In this document: positions 23,601-34,774 of the stretch, piece after piece | Layout of the letters: each line of letters starts with the position of its first letter | Numbering within the stretch: position 1 is the stretch's first letter | NCBI GenBank assembly: GCA_023078685.1 | Contig: JALGAS010000001.1 | Span: forward strand, 620,001-684,000 | Direction: 5' to 3' | DNA length: 64,000 bases | DNA from: Neopestalotiopsis rosae | Taxonomy: Eukaryota > Ascomycota > Sordariomycetes > Amphisphaeriales > Sporocadaceae | Notes under the pieces: model-generated | Told to the model about the DNA's origin: nothing | Seen by the model: only the letters and a program-made list of their open reading frames with translations | Databases searched by the model: none | Program-made: the position numbers and the translations under genes

Positions 23601-25223
23601 TACTGACCGTATATATTTGGTACGGCGTGAACTCAGTTCGAACTGACACATGTACGGTGCTACTTGTGACAGTCTGTCTCTCAGCCATATAAACTTCTAT
23701 GGATGGTTTCGCTCGTGCTAGTCTCTTAAAATGCAACTACTACGGTATGTTGGAGGATCAGACAGAGGCGGTAGGCGCATGCGCCAATTTACAAGCTACA
23801 CTATAACTACAGTTCGTACCATGTAAGCTCTGCAAATCAAACAGCGCCTGGAAATTAGCGTTAAAATTTTGAGATTCAGGGATGCTGAATTTGCTAGTGC
23901 AATGGTAACGCCGTCCAGGATGTTGATCATACCAGTGACAAACCGCGCAAAAGGTTTACTTACTATGTATGAGAGGTATACCAAACAAGTATTTTATGAT
24001 AGCCTTGCAAACAAGTCCCTTGTTCAATAGTGAGCTATTATTACCGTCAACTGGAGTTGACCCAGCAGCACGGAATGACAGCAGTCCGAACCCGCTGCCG
24101 GCCTCTGGCGAGTCTGGTTGGAAAGGAAAGAAAAAAAAGTGCCAGTGCAATTCTGAAAGATCAGCCTCAACATTCCGCGTCGAACCCGACGATCATTGTT
24201 GAATTGGTAGTTTTTTCCGCCAAGATTCTATACCCATTATGCGATAGTAACTCTGACCCATATCCCCTCTCATCATTGAAGGTTACTGGCTACTGGCTAT
24301 TTCCGTGGATATTTTCAAAATAGCGGTGTTAGTGCTGCGTAATAGCAACCGTACTTTGTGCGGGTTGGACGGGCTCCCATCGGCCTTACGCTTATCGATA
24401 AGACAAATTCCTTTATGGTACCATAGTAGGACGTCATTTTGCCCCGCGTTGCCCACACCTGGCTGAGGGTAGTTGAGGTCAATGCTGTCTCAGTCGTATA
24501 GAAAGGCTCGTTCCGAAGGTGGCTATACATTGTGATTCTCCCAATTGAGTCCAACAGCTCCAGTTCAGGCTGCCAACTGATGGCATCAACAGTGCGATAT
24601 TCGGCCAACAATTAGCGAGACCAGCCTGGAATAGGTGGTAGAAGAAAAAATTGGTTTACACGTGCATCTGGTCCAGGAGCTGGATCTATTGAGGTATCTG
24701 ACTGGTAGGGCTTTCGTGGCACCTGGCCAATGGGGCGAGCGAGTAATGCACCAACATGCCGACCTTTTCCTCTCTCGTCCAGGCTTGGGGTTAAGCAAGA
24801 GTCTAATTGGCTGAAGCTGTCGTAGATCGAGAAGATTTCTGGTTGGCTCGCCCCGCCCTTAGTGCCATTGCGGGGACCGAAGCAGGAGGAGGAAGAAAAA
24901 AAAAAGTTTCAAAAGTTGAAACTTCGATTGCACCGGAGGCTCGTAGAAAGTTTTTCTTCTTCTTCCTTTTCCAATCTTTTGGAAGCCAATTCCATACTGC
25001 AAGAGTCGCTCATCAGCTCAGCGGCGGAATGAGAACTTGAAGCCCTGAAGAATCGCAGCAAGACGAGTGCTCAATTCCAACGGGCTACTGAGCTGCAATC
25101 TTTTCTCACCCCCATTCCTCCCCATTGGGGCCCTTCATTCTCTACCGAGAGTAACCGCGGGGTGTACCGTGTGTGCTTGAACCCATTGATACTTCAATCA
25201 AGATCACAAGATACTCCCTGATC
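20664..25223. other. 4.6-kb intergenic region upstream of pyrABCN
   Basis: Between the divergent YVC1 and pyrABCN start codons. I see no frame with family resemblance, no RNA gene and no mobile element. The last 400 bp, with a purine-rich run near 24887-24906 and CT-rich stretches around 24950-24975 and 25100-25140, look like promoter and leader for pyrABCN. The left end is the YVC1 promoter. Confidence 0.5.
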
Positions 25224-28200
25224 ATGGAGGTTGTTCACCACCAGCCCGCTACTGCGCGGGTCGAGACGAGCGACGATGGCCTCGTCTGCCTCGAGCTCGA
25301 AGATGGCTCGACCTTCCAGGGTTACAGCTTCGGTGCCCAGAAGTCCGTTGCTGGTGAGCTCGTCTTCCAGACCGGTATGGTTGGATACCCTGAGTCCGTG
25401 ACGGACCCTTCCTACCGTGGTCAGCTTCTGGTCATCACCTTTCCCCTTGTAGGCAACTACGGTGTGCCCTCCCGGGAAGCTGTCGACAAGCTCCTCGAGG
25501 ACCTCCCCGAGCACTTCGAGTCCAACCAGATCCACATTGCCGGTCTCGTGGTCGCATCGTACGCCGGTGAGACCTACTCACACCACCTTGCCACCTCTTC
25601 TCTGGGCGTGTGGCTCAAGGAGCAGGGCGTTCCCGCCATCTACGGAGTCGACACCCGAGCCCTGACGAAGCGGATACGAGTCGAGGGAAGCATGCTTGGT
25701 CGCATGCTTCTGCAGAAGAGCGATGCTCCTAACGGAGTCAATGGCACCACAAGCCACTCCAAGAGCTTCACTCGGGACGACTTTGAGACAATTGACTGGG
25801 TCAACCCCAACGAGAAGAACTTGGTTGCTGAGGGTAAGTCACAGCTCTGATTCATGACATTGGACATCAGCTTACCATGAATTAGTTTCTATCAAGGAAC
25901 CCAGGCTTTACAAGCCAAACCCTGAGATTGCTCTGAAGCATCCTTCGGGTCGCAACCTGCGCGTACTCTGCCTTGATGTTGGTATGAAGTACAACCAGCT
26001 TCGATGCTTCCTCAAGCGGGGTATCGAGGTCATGGTCTGCCCCTGGGACTATGATTTTTCCACCGAGGCTGGAAAGGCCTACGATGGTCTTTTCATTTCC
26101 AACGGACCCGGTGATCCTGCTGTCATGAAGGACACCGTCAAGCACATCTCCGCCACCATGGAGAAGAACCAGACTCCCGTCTTCGGTATCTGTCTTGGTC
26201 ACCAGCTGCTCGCCAGAGCGGCCGGCGCTGATACCCTGAAGCTCAAGTTCGGTAACCGTGGCCACAACATTCCTTGCACCAGCATGGTCACTGGAAAGTG
26301 TCACATCACATCTCAAAACCACGGTTACGCTGTGGATGCTGCTACCCTGCCTTCAGGCTGGAAGGAGCTCTTCGTCAACGCCAACGATGGCAGCAACGAG
26401 GGTATCATGCACGAGACCAAGCCATACTTCAGTGTACAGTTCCACCCGGAGAGCACGCCTGGTCCTCGGGATACTGAGTTCCTGTTCGATGTCTTCATTC
26501 AGACCATTGTCAACTGCACCAAGGACTCCAAGCTCCTGAATGCCCCTGTCACCTTCCCCGGTGGCACCGCCGAAGAGAACGAGGCGGCCCACCCCAGAGT
26601 TCACGTCAAGAAGATCCTCGTTCTTGGCAGTGGAGGTCTGAGTATCGGTCAGGCTGGAGAGTTTGATTACTCCGGTAGTCAAGCTATCAAGGCATTGAAG
26701 GAGGAAGGTATTTACACCGTCCTTATTAACCCCAACATTGCCACCATTCAGACCTCCAAGGGTCTGGCCGACAAGGTCTACTTCCTGCCGGTGACCGCCG
26801 ACTTCGTTCGCAAGGTCATCAAGTACGAACACCCTGATGCCATCTACGTCACCTTCGGTGGTCAGACCGCTCTCCAGGTCGGTATTCAGCTCAAGGACGA
26901 GTTCGAGGAGCTCGGCGTTAAGGTTCTCGGAACTCCCATTGATACCATCATCACCACCGAGGACCGAGAGCTCTTTGCCCGCAGCATGGAGTCTATTGGC
27001 GAGAAGTGCGCCAAGTCTGCTTCTGCCTGCAACATTGACGAGGCCATGCACGTCGTCAAGGACATTGGCTTCCCTGTCATCGTGCGAGCTGCCTACGCGC
27101 TTGGTGGTCTTGGCAGTGGTTTCGCCAACAACGAGGCGGAACTGCTCGACCTCTGCAACAAGGCCTTTGCTGCCAGTCCTCAAGTCCTCATTGAGCGCAG
27201 TATGAAGGGCTGGAAGGAGATTGAGTACGAAGTTGTCCGTGATGCCCAGGATAACTGTATCACTGTCTGTAACATGGAGAACTTCGATCCTCTTGGTATT
27301 CACACCGGTGACTCCATTGTCGTTGCCCCTTCGCAGACTCTTTCTGATGAGGACTACAACATGCTCCGCACCACTGCCGTCAATGTCATTCGCCACCTCG
27401 GCGTTGTGGGAGAGTGTAACATCCAGTACGCCCTGAACCCTGACTCCAAGGAGTACTGCATTATCGAGGTCAACGCCAGATTGTCCCGATCTTCTGCCTT
27501 GGCCTCCAAGGCCACGGGCTACCCCCTTGCTTTCATTGCTGCCAAGCTCGGTCTGAACATCCCTCTCAAGGATATTAAGAACTCTGTCACCAAGAGCACT
27601 TGCGCATGCTTTGAGCCTTCGCTCGATTACGTCGTGGTCAAGATGCCCCGATGGGATCTGAAGAAGTTCACTCGTGTATCCACTCAGCTCGGCTCTTCCA
27701 TGAAGAGTGTTGGTGAGGTCATGAGCATTGGTAGAAGTTTCGAGGAAGCCATCCAAAAGGCCATTCGCTCGGTCAATTTCAGCAATCTTGGCTTCAGCGA
27801 GACCAAGGCTCTTATGTCCATTGACGACGAGCTTCAGACTCCCTCTGACCAGCGTCTTTTCGCAATTGCCAACGCCATGGCTCAAGGATACTCTGTGGAC
27901 AAGATCTGGGAGTTGACCAAGATCGACAAGTGGTTCTTGCACAGGCTCAAGGGTCTCAATGACTTTGCCTCGTCTCTGACCCAGTACAAGGTGGACGACG
28001 TCGCTAGCCGCCCAGACGTCCTGCGTCGTGCTAAGCAGCTGGGTTTCAGTGATCAACAGATCGCCAAGTACATGTCTTCTACCGAACTCGAAGTCCGCGA
28101 GCTGAGACTGGAAGCCGGTATCACGCCATTTGTGAAGCAGATTGATACTGTGGCAGCTGAGTTCCCTGCGTTTACCAACTACCTCTACATGACCTACAAT

Positions 28201-31200
28201 GCGTCAGAACATGACCTGGAGTTCACTGACCATGGTGTCATGGTTCTCGGTTCTGGTGTCTACCGCATTGGTTCATCCGTCGAGTTCGATTGGTGCTCTG
28301 TTCGCGGTATTCGAACATTGAGAAACGAGGGCTTCAAGACCATCATGGTGAACTACAACCCAGAAACTGTTTCCACCGATTACGATGAAGCAGACCGTCT
28401 GTACTTCGAGAACATCAGCATGGAGACCATTCTCGACATATATCAGCTGGAAGGCTCTACAGGTGTCTTGGGTGCGTTTGGTGGTCAGACTCCTAACAAC
28501 ATTGCCCTGCCTCTTCACCATGCTGGTGTTAAGATGCTCGGAACATCCCCCGAGATGATCGATAATGCCGAGAACAGATTCAAGTTCTCGCGTACGCTTG
28601 ATAGAATCAACGTCGATCAGCCAGCCTGGAAGGTGCTCACAAGCTTCGACGATGCCAAGTCATTCTGTAACAAGGTCTCTTACCCTGTGCTGGTCCGTCC
28701 CTCATACGTCCTGTCTGGTGCGGCTATGAACACTGTCTACTCCGAGGCAGACTTGGCATCTTTCCTTGACCAGGCTGTCGAGGTTTCGCCCGCTCACCCT
28801 GTCGTCATCACCAAGTACATTGAAAATGCCAAGGAGATTGAGATGGATGCTGTTGCCAAGAACGGCAAGGTCATTGGCCACTTCATCTCTGAGCATGTTG
28901 AGAACGCTGGTGTCCACTCTGGTGATGCCACTCTTATTCTCCCTCCTCAGGATCTCGAGCGCACTACGATTGAACGCATCGAGGATGCCACGAGGAAGAT
29001 TGGTGCTGCTCTTAACGTGACTGGTCCTTTCAACATTCAATTCATCGCCAAGGATAACGATATCAAGGTTATCGAGTGTAACGTCAGAGCGTCCCGATCG
29101 TTCCCCTTTATTAGCAAAGTATCCGGCGTTGATATGATTGAGCTCGCGACGAAGGCAATTATGGACGTGCCTTTCACTGCTTATCCTCCCGAGACAATCG
29201 CCCCAGACTGTGTCGGTGTCAAGGTGCCCCAGTTCAGTTTCTCTCGTCTTTCGGGAGCTGACCCAGTCCTTGGTGTAGAGATGGCCTCTACCGGAGAGGT
29301 CGCTTGTTTCGGAAAGGACAAGTACGAGGCCTACCTCAAGGCCTTGATCTCCACCGGCTTCAAGATCCCCAAGGCCAATGTTCTTCTGTCCATGGGTTCC
29401 TACGCAGACAAGAAGGAGATGCTGCCCTCCGTTGCCAAGTTGCAAAAGCTTGGCTACAAGCTGTTCTCTACTGCGGGAACCGCTGATTTCCTGCAGGAGA
29501 ATGGTATCCCTGTACAATACCTTGAGGTTCTGGGCAAGGACGAGGATGACCAGAGATCCGAATACTCTCTCACACAACATCTTGCCAACAACAAGATTGA
29601 TCTCTACATCAACCTTCCGTCAAACAACAAGTACAGACGTCCTGCCAACTACATGAGCAAGGGTTACCAGACCAGACGAATGGCTGTCGACTACCAGATT
29701 CCTTTGGTGACCAATGTCAAGAACGCCAAGATTCTCATCGAGGCCATTGCCAGACAGTTCGATCTCGAGGTCCAGAACCGCGATTACCAGACGAGCCACA
29801 AGACCGTTGTTCTGCCCGGTCTGATCAACATTGCCGCCTTCGTTCCTGGAATCGTTTCTCAGGGTAGCAAGGATCTACAGGCTGTCACGAAGGCCTCCGT
29901 TGCTGCTGGTTTCACCATGGTCCGCTTGATGCCTCTCGGTGTTGAGGGATCCATCACGGATGCCAAGACCCTGAAGGTGGCACAGCTGAACGGCAAGTCT
30001 GGTGGTTTCTGCGACTTCAACTTCTCGGTCTCAGCCACCTCCGATAATGCCGAGCAGATTAGCCAAGTCACGAGCGAGGTCGGTTCGTTGTTCGTCCCCT
30101 TCAACCATCTCTCGGACAACATCAATAAGGTTGCCGCAGTCATGGCTCACTTCGACTCATGGCCCACTCACAAGCCCATCTTGACTGATGCAAAGACTAC
30201 CGACCTTGCCTCGATCCTGTTGCTTGCCAGCCTTCACAACAGACGCATCCACGTCAGTAGCGTCACCACCAAGGAGGACATCAGACTGATTGCACTCAGC
30301 AAGGGCAAGGGCTTGAACGTCACATGTGATGTTTCCATCTACTCGCTCTACCTTTCGCAGCAAGATTACCCTGAGTGCCAGGCACTGCCTACAGTTGCCG
30401 ACCAGAAGGCCCTCTGGGACCACCTCAGCACCATTGACGTCTTCTCCATTGGAAGTCTGCCCTACCAGGTTGCGCAATGCGGAAAGATCGCAGCAGACCC
30501 TCTTGTTGGTATCGCCGATGCGCTGCCACTGCTCCTGACTTCCGTCACGGAGGGCAAGTTGACCATTGACGACATCAAGCTTCGTCTGTATGACAACCCC
30601 AAGGAGATCTTTGAGCTCCACGAGCAGATCTCGACCTCCATTGAAGTCGAGATTGACCGTCCTTACACCATTGGCACTGGCTCTACCTGGACTCCTTTCG
30701 CTGGCAAGACCATGCGTGGAGCTGTTCAGCGTGTCACCTTCAATGGCAAGACTGTCTGCCTCGATGGTGATGTCCTTCCCCTTGAGCCCCTAGGTCAAGA
30801 CATGTCGTCTCACGGTAGCATGCCGGCACCTATGTCGCCGCCCATTAAGCCCACTACACAGGCCCTGGGCTTTGACAGCCCTCGGGTCAGACGCCAGTCT
30901 GTTCTTGGCCAGAGGCCTGCATTCCAGCCTCGTGCCCTGGACGGTGTCCTGGACGGCGAGCGAAGACTGACTTCCGCAGGAGGGGAGGACTTTGGTCTTT
31001 CGCCGGCTCTGCAGCCCTCGAATGATACTCTTCGTCAGTTGCTGAGACAGCCCAACGCCTTCAAGAACTCCCACGTCCTGTCTGTCAAGCAGTACACCCG
31101 TGCCGACCTGCACCTTCTCTTCACAGTCGCTCAAGAAATGCGTGTTGGTGTGCAGAGAGAGGGTGTCCTCAACACTCTGCAGGGCCGTGTCTTGATGACA

Positions 31201-32030
31201 ATGTTCTATGAGCCATCGACTCGTACGTCGGCCTCCTTCGATGCTGCCATGCAGCGTCTTGGTGGCCGAACCATCGCCATCACAACGTCGCACTCTTCCG
31301 TCAAGAAGGGCGAGACCCTCCAGGACACTCTGAGGACTCTTGAGTGTTACGGTGATGCTGTTGTCCTCCGCCACCCTGAGGAGTCTTCGGTTGATGTTGC
31401 CAAGAAGTTCGCCCATGTACCAGTCATCAACGGCGGAAACGGCAGCAAGGAGCACCCGACCCAGGCCTTCCTTGACCTCTTCACCATCCGTGAAGAGCTC
31501 GGTACCGTGCAGGGCTTGACAATCACCTTTGTCGGTGATCTGCTGTACGGCCGCACTGTCCACTCCCTGGTATACTTGCTCCGCCACTACCAGGCTCGAG
31601 TGCAGCTGGTCTCGCCAAAGTCCCTCAAGTTGCCTGCCAAGGTTCGCGAGCAGCTTGTCGCTTCCGGCCAGCTCCTGTGCGAGTCTGAGGAGTTGACGAA
31701 GGAGATTCTGGCAAAGAGTGATGTTTTGTACTGCACCAGAGTGCAGAAGGAGAGATTCCCCAGCCTGGAGGAGTACGAGGCTGTGAAGGATTCGTACCGC
31801 ATTGACAATGCAACCCTGAAGCACGCCAAGAGCACCACCGCCGTGCTTCACCCTCTCCCAAGGAACGAGGAGATTGCGGAGGAGGTTGACTTTGACTCCA
31901 GGGCTGCGTACTTCAGACAGGTGAGTCTCGATACTGCCGCGCTTTGTACGACAATTGCTAACTTTATTCACAGATGAGATACGGTCTATACTGCCGCATG
32001 GCTCTGCTGGCTCTGGTCATGTCTCACTAG
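25224..32030 (+). CDS. pyrABCN (URA2): carbamoyl-phosphate synthase / aspartate transcarbamylase multifunctional protein
   Basis: Cytoplasmic enzyme for the first two steps of pyrimidine synthesis: glutamine-dependent carbamoyl phosphate, then carbamoyl aspartate. Three exons (25224-25833, 25886-31920, 31974-32030) encode 2233 residues (yeast Ura2 is 2214). Order: glutamine amidotransferase with nucleophile Cys about 306 ([11 protein letters not shown]) and His/Glu about 390/392 (FHPE); the two ATP-grasp halves of CPSase from about residue 446 ([19 protein letters not shown]); an MGS-like regulatory domain ([15 protein letters not shown]); a dihydroorotase-like domain where PGLIN-IAAF at about 1514-1521 replaces the metal-binding HxH; a linker; and ATCase from about 1926 with [10 protein letters not shown] and HPTQAFLDL. 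The 19-residue terminal exon supplies the ATCase ending [19 protein letters not shown] feedback is known for the family, not visible here. Confidence 0.97.
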
Positions 32031-33022
32031 AGACTTTTGACTTTTGAGTTTGGTTTTGCCTAGCGTTGTACATATTACAACCTTTTCCTTTTTACTTTTT
32101 TAGATGACGGGCGTATTCGAAAAAGTTTGATTTTTTACTAGATAGCTATACTATCTTACGTGTGTTTGTTCTGGGATTTTCTCAAGGTAGAAAAGGCAAA
32201 CCGCATGCTTAGACAACTGCAATGGCTCAAGCCAATCATGAGTGAAATGATATAAATGATCATGGTTTATGTGGCGTTTATATATATATACGTACGTTTG
32301 GGTATGCGTACGTTGGGATGGGTTATACGTACGTTTGGGATTTATGGGTATACGTACGTTGGGTTTGGGTATAGGTTACATAGATATCATGTCTGGTGTG
32401 TATGGCGTATGTTGTGTACATAGTTTTATAATACCGTCCGTTCATCTGTTCATCCGTGCGTTCAGTTCATTTCTGTGTGTTATGTGTCTATCGTTTGTTT
32501 CCTTTTGGTGGAGGATGAGCCCCACCATAGACTAGTTTGGCTAGATTCGAAGGAGGGGCAAATTGGCATGATGTCTGTGTAGTCACCGAAACAGCGCAGA
32601 ATCATAATTAGTTATGTGATAGTTTACCTCCAAATTATTCTTTTGAAAAAGTAACAATAATTCCTGCTTTAATTATCTAGTGAATTGATATTCTAGTTGA
32701 CTGCCAATTGGAAAGTGACGTCACTGTTGTGTCCAGACGACGACTTATGGTATCGCATGTTTCGCGTCTAAAACGTGGGTCAAGTGTTGAATCATCATCA
32801 TATCTCATCACTACTCAAACTACCTCGTCGACAAAAGATTTGGACATTTTTACCTATTCTTGATCATTTACACAGCGATTGAAAGTACAAAGTTTCATAG
32901 CCTCATAATTGCGGTCACCTTAAAAGGGACACATGTTGCACGGTTCGCCTCGCTCGCTACTTCAGAGCAAAATTACTTCACGCATTACACATCTCAGCAA
33001 CCACATCAGCCAACGCGCAAAC
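32031..33022. other. intergenic region downstream of pyrABCN
   Basis: About 1 kb with the pyrABCN 3' flank, a short tandem block of CGTACGTT(T)GGG units (listed separately), a TTCATCYG-type repeat near 32440-32470 and the promoter of the downstream flavin protein. No gene was supported. Confidence 0.5.
32289..32371. repeat. imperfect tandem repeat of CGTACGTT(T)GGG units
   Basis: Four copies of a unit CGTACGTTTGGG or CGTACGTTGGG, three of them preceded by TA, are spaced by 6-13 bp of T/G/A-rich filler (GGTAT, GGGTTATA, GGGTATA). Each unit contains the palindrome CGTACG. It lies about 260-340 bp after the pyrABCN stop codon, probably beyond or within its 3' UTR. Confidence 0.75.
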
Positions 33023-33979
33023 ATGTCATTTTCCGGATCAACCCAGGCCGCCGCCGCCCCTTGGCGCAGCCTATTCGTTGAGCACATTGAGGCCATGAAG
33101 TCGCCCGAGTTCACCATGTCCACGATCCGCAAGTTGCCGAGCTCGTCGCCGCAGGCCAGGCAGCTGGGCGCCATCCAGACGGGCGACGGGTTCGCGCACA
33201 TTCCCCGGGCCCGCACCTGCATCTTCCGAGGCATGTGGGCGGGCCTGCCCGTCAACCCCAAGAACGACGCCCCGCTCAACCCGGAGCTGTACGACAGCGA
33301 GCTGCTCACCTTTACCACCGACGTCCGCATGGACAAGATGCCCGAGCTGTGGGGTGCCGAGGCGGTTCCGAGCGCCGAGGACGGCAAGACGGGCGGGAGT
33401 GGCAGTGGCAGTGGCAGTGGCAGCGGCAGTGGCGGCGGTAAGCTGGACGGTACTGGTGGCGGCGGACCCGTCGAGGCCGTCTTTTGGGCCGAGGACGCCA
33501 TGGTGCAGTGGCGCGTCCGCGGGCGGGCGTACGTGCTAGGCCCCGACGTGGACGAGGAGACGGGCGCGGCGACGAGGCGGCTGCTCCGGGACCGCATGCG
33601 CAAGCGGGACTCCTCCCAGCACGCCGCCACGGGACAGGAAGCTGACTGGAGCTGGGCCCGCGAGGTGACGGCGCACTTTGGCAACCTGAGCCCCGGCATG
33701 AGGGGCACCTTTCGGAACCCGCCGCCGGGCCGGCCGGTGAACCTGGCCGTGGGCGACGGGCTGGGGCTCGGGCAAAAGGTGACGGACCTGGACGACGAGG
33801 TCGCGCGCCGCAACTTTCGGGTCGTGGTCATTGTGCCCGAGGAGGTGGACCGGTGCGATCTGAGCGACCCGGCTCGCGGCCGCAGGTGGTTCTACCGGTT
33901 CGTGGGCGCTGAGGGCAAGCCCGAGTTCCCTGGTGGCCATGTAGAGGATGGATGGGAAAAGCTCGAGACTTGGCCTTGA
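33023..33979 (+). CDS. Alr4036-type pyridoxamine-phosphate-oxidase-like FMN-binding protein
   Basis: Intronless, 318 residues. The N-terminal half (PWRSLFVEHIEA, FTMSTIRKLPSS, PRARTCIFRGMW, LLTFTTDVRMDKM) matches the FMN-binding split barrel of the pyridoxamine-phosphate-oxidase-related Alr4036 proteins, widespread in fungi and often annotated as pyridoxamine oxidases without proof. A Gly-Ser repeat linker sits at about 126-138, followed by AVFWAEDAMVQWRVRGRAYVL, the next barrel strand. Later landmarks are the arginine-rich helix, FRNPPPGRP, FRVVVIVPEEVDRCDL and the closing RRWFYRFVG with WEKLETWP. It probably binds FMN; the substrate is unknown. The ATG lies in a good context (AAACATGTC). 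The sequence is more G/C-rich than its flanks, consistent with an expressed gene. Distinct from PDX3 at 3.3-4.1 kb. Confidence 0.85.
   Translation: MSFSGSTQAAAAPWRSLFVEHIEAMKSPEFTMSTIRKLPSSSPQARQLGAIQTGDGFAHIPRARTCIFRGMWAGLPVNPKNDAPLNPELYDSELLTFTTDVRMDKMPELWGAEAVPSAEDGKTGGSGSGSGSGSGSGGGKLDGTGGGGPVEAVFWAEDAMVQWRVRGRAYVLGPDVDEETGAATRRLLRDRMRKRDSSQHAATGQEADWSWAREVTAHFGNLSPGMRGTFRNPPPGRPVNLAVGDGLGLGQKVTDLDDEVARRNFRVVVIVPEEVDRCDLSDPARGRRWFYRFVGAEGKPEFPGGHVEDGWEKLETWP
33396..33435. repeat. in-frame Gly-Ser microsatellite
   Basis: A GGCAGT/GGCAGC-type hexanucleotide repeat inside the flavin-protein gene encodes a (Gly-Ser)n linker between two predicted barrel strands. As a coding microsatellite it may vary in length between strains. 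Confidence 0.8.
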
Positions 33980-34774
33980 AGAGGTTTCTGCGTGATGAGC
34001 ATTAGAGGTTTTCATGGTATGATGACTTTTTCGTTCCCTTTGAAAGTTTGTACATAGCATAAAAAACATCATTCCAACCTTGTATACTGCTGCTTCCAAG
34101 CCAACTTCCTCTCGTTGTCGTCTGCGTAGTCTCTCCCCGTCTGAGCTACCACCTGTTGAATCCTTTGAAGCGTTTCGTGAATGATGGCCAAGGATGTGTC
34201 TCTGCTCGTGCGCGCAACAAGTATTTAAAACAGAAGGAGGTTATCTCACTGCAATCTCTTGCCCTTTTTCTTAGTTCAGAACGTGAACGTCTTGGGAGAA
34301 GTAAGCTTTGACCAATAACTATTCTTATGAAGCAAAGAAGTATTGGAAACAGCCAGGCTCCGCACACTTGTGTGTCACTGACTTTTGGATGGATAACAGA
34401 GTTTGAGAAGTTTTCTTGGTCGTTTTTATTTTGAGAATCTGTCAATACATTGGTGCAGTTCATTAGCAAGTTGGGTTTCTTTTTCTGCGGGAAACCCGAT
34501 CAGAGAGTGACTATACGTGTACTGGGATGTATATGTTCAGCTGTCCTCCGCTCACTTTACAAGTGAGCGGAGAACACATCCTATGCATGTCGATGTTTCC
34601 CCTTTCAATTAAGCCATTTCGCCGTTTGTAACATCTCTAGGCGGCCTTATTTTCATTCAAAAGATTTGTTTCTCATTAAGCTTTTGAACTCTCATCACGG
34701 GGATAGTTCTTTCTGAATTTCCAAGTATTTGTCTTAAGTAACTGTCTAAGAACTACCCATATACACCTTTCATC
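33980..34774. other. intergenic region before the HET relic
   Basis: About 800 bp containing the 3' flank of the flavin-protein gene, an A/T-rich stretch and a perfect 12-bp inverted repeat (listed separately). No gene was supported. Confidence 0.5.
34546..34572. repeat. perfect 12-bp inverted repeat (hairpin)
   Basis: CTCCGCTCACTT, a 3-base loop TAC, then AAGTGAGCGGAG. Outside one mismatch the pairing extends by TGT with ACA. The sequence would form a stable cruciform or RNA hairpin. Similar closely apposed arms can result from terminal inverted repeats of a small DNA transposon whose interior has been lost, but no element body or target-site duplication is visible. Confidence 0.85.

Noticed and set aside
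24150..24210. TCGAACCC/GGGTTCGA-like sequence resembling a tRNA T arm
   Set aside because: The flanking bases do not form a T stem and no acceptor or anticodon arm is present.
25173..25223. 17-codon N-terminal extension of pyrABCN
   Set aside because: It would need a GTG start; the first in-frame ATG is at 25224.
26353..28056. Long minus-strand open frame of 567 codons opposite pyrABCN, and another of 393 codons at 30790-31971
   Set aside because: They mirror the strongly biased codons of pyrABCN on the other strand; composition is Leu/Val/Asp-rich without family features. The plus-strand protein is unmistakable.
32269..32535. 88-codon frame in the CGTACG repeat block
   Set aside because: Low-complexity translation of the repeats (Tyr/Val/Gly/Trp-rich), no ATG or family resemblance.
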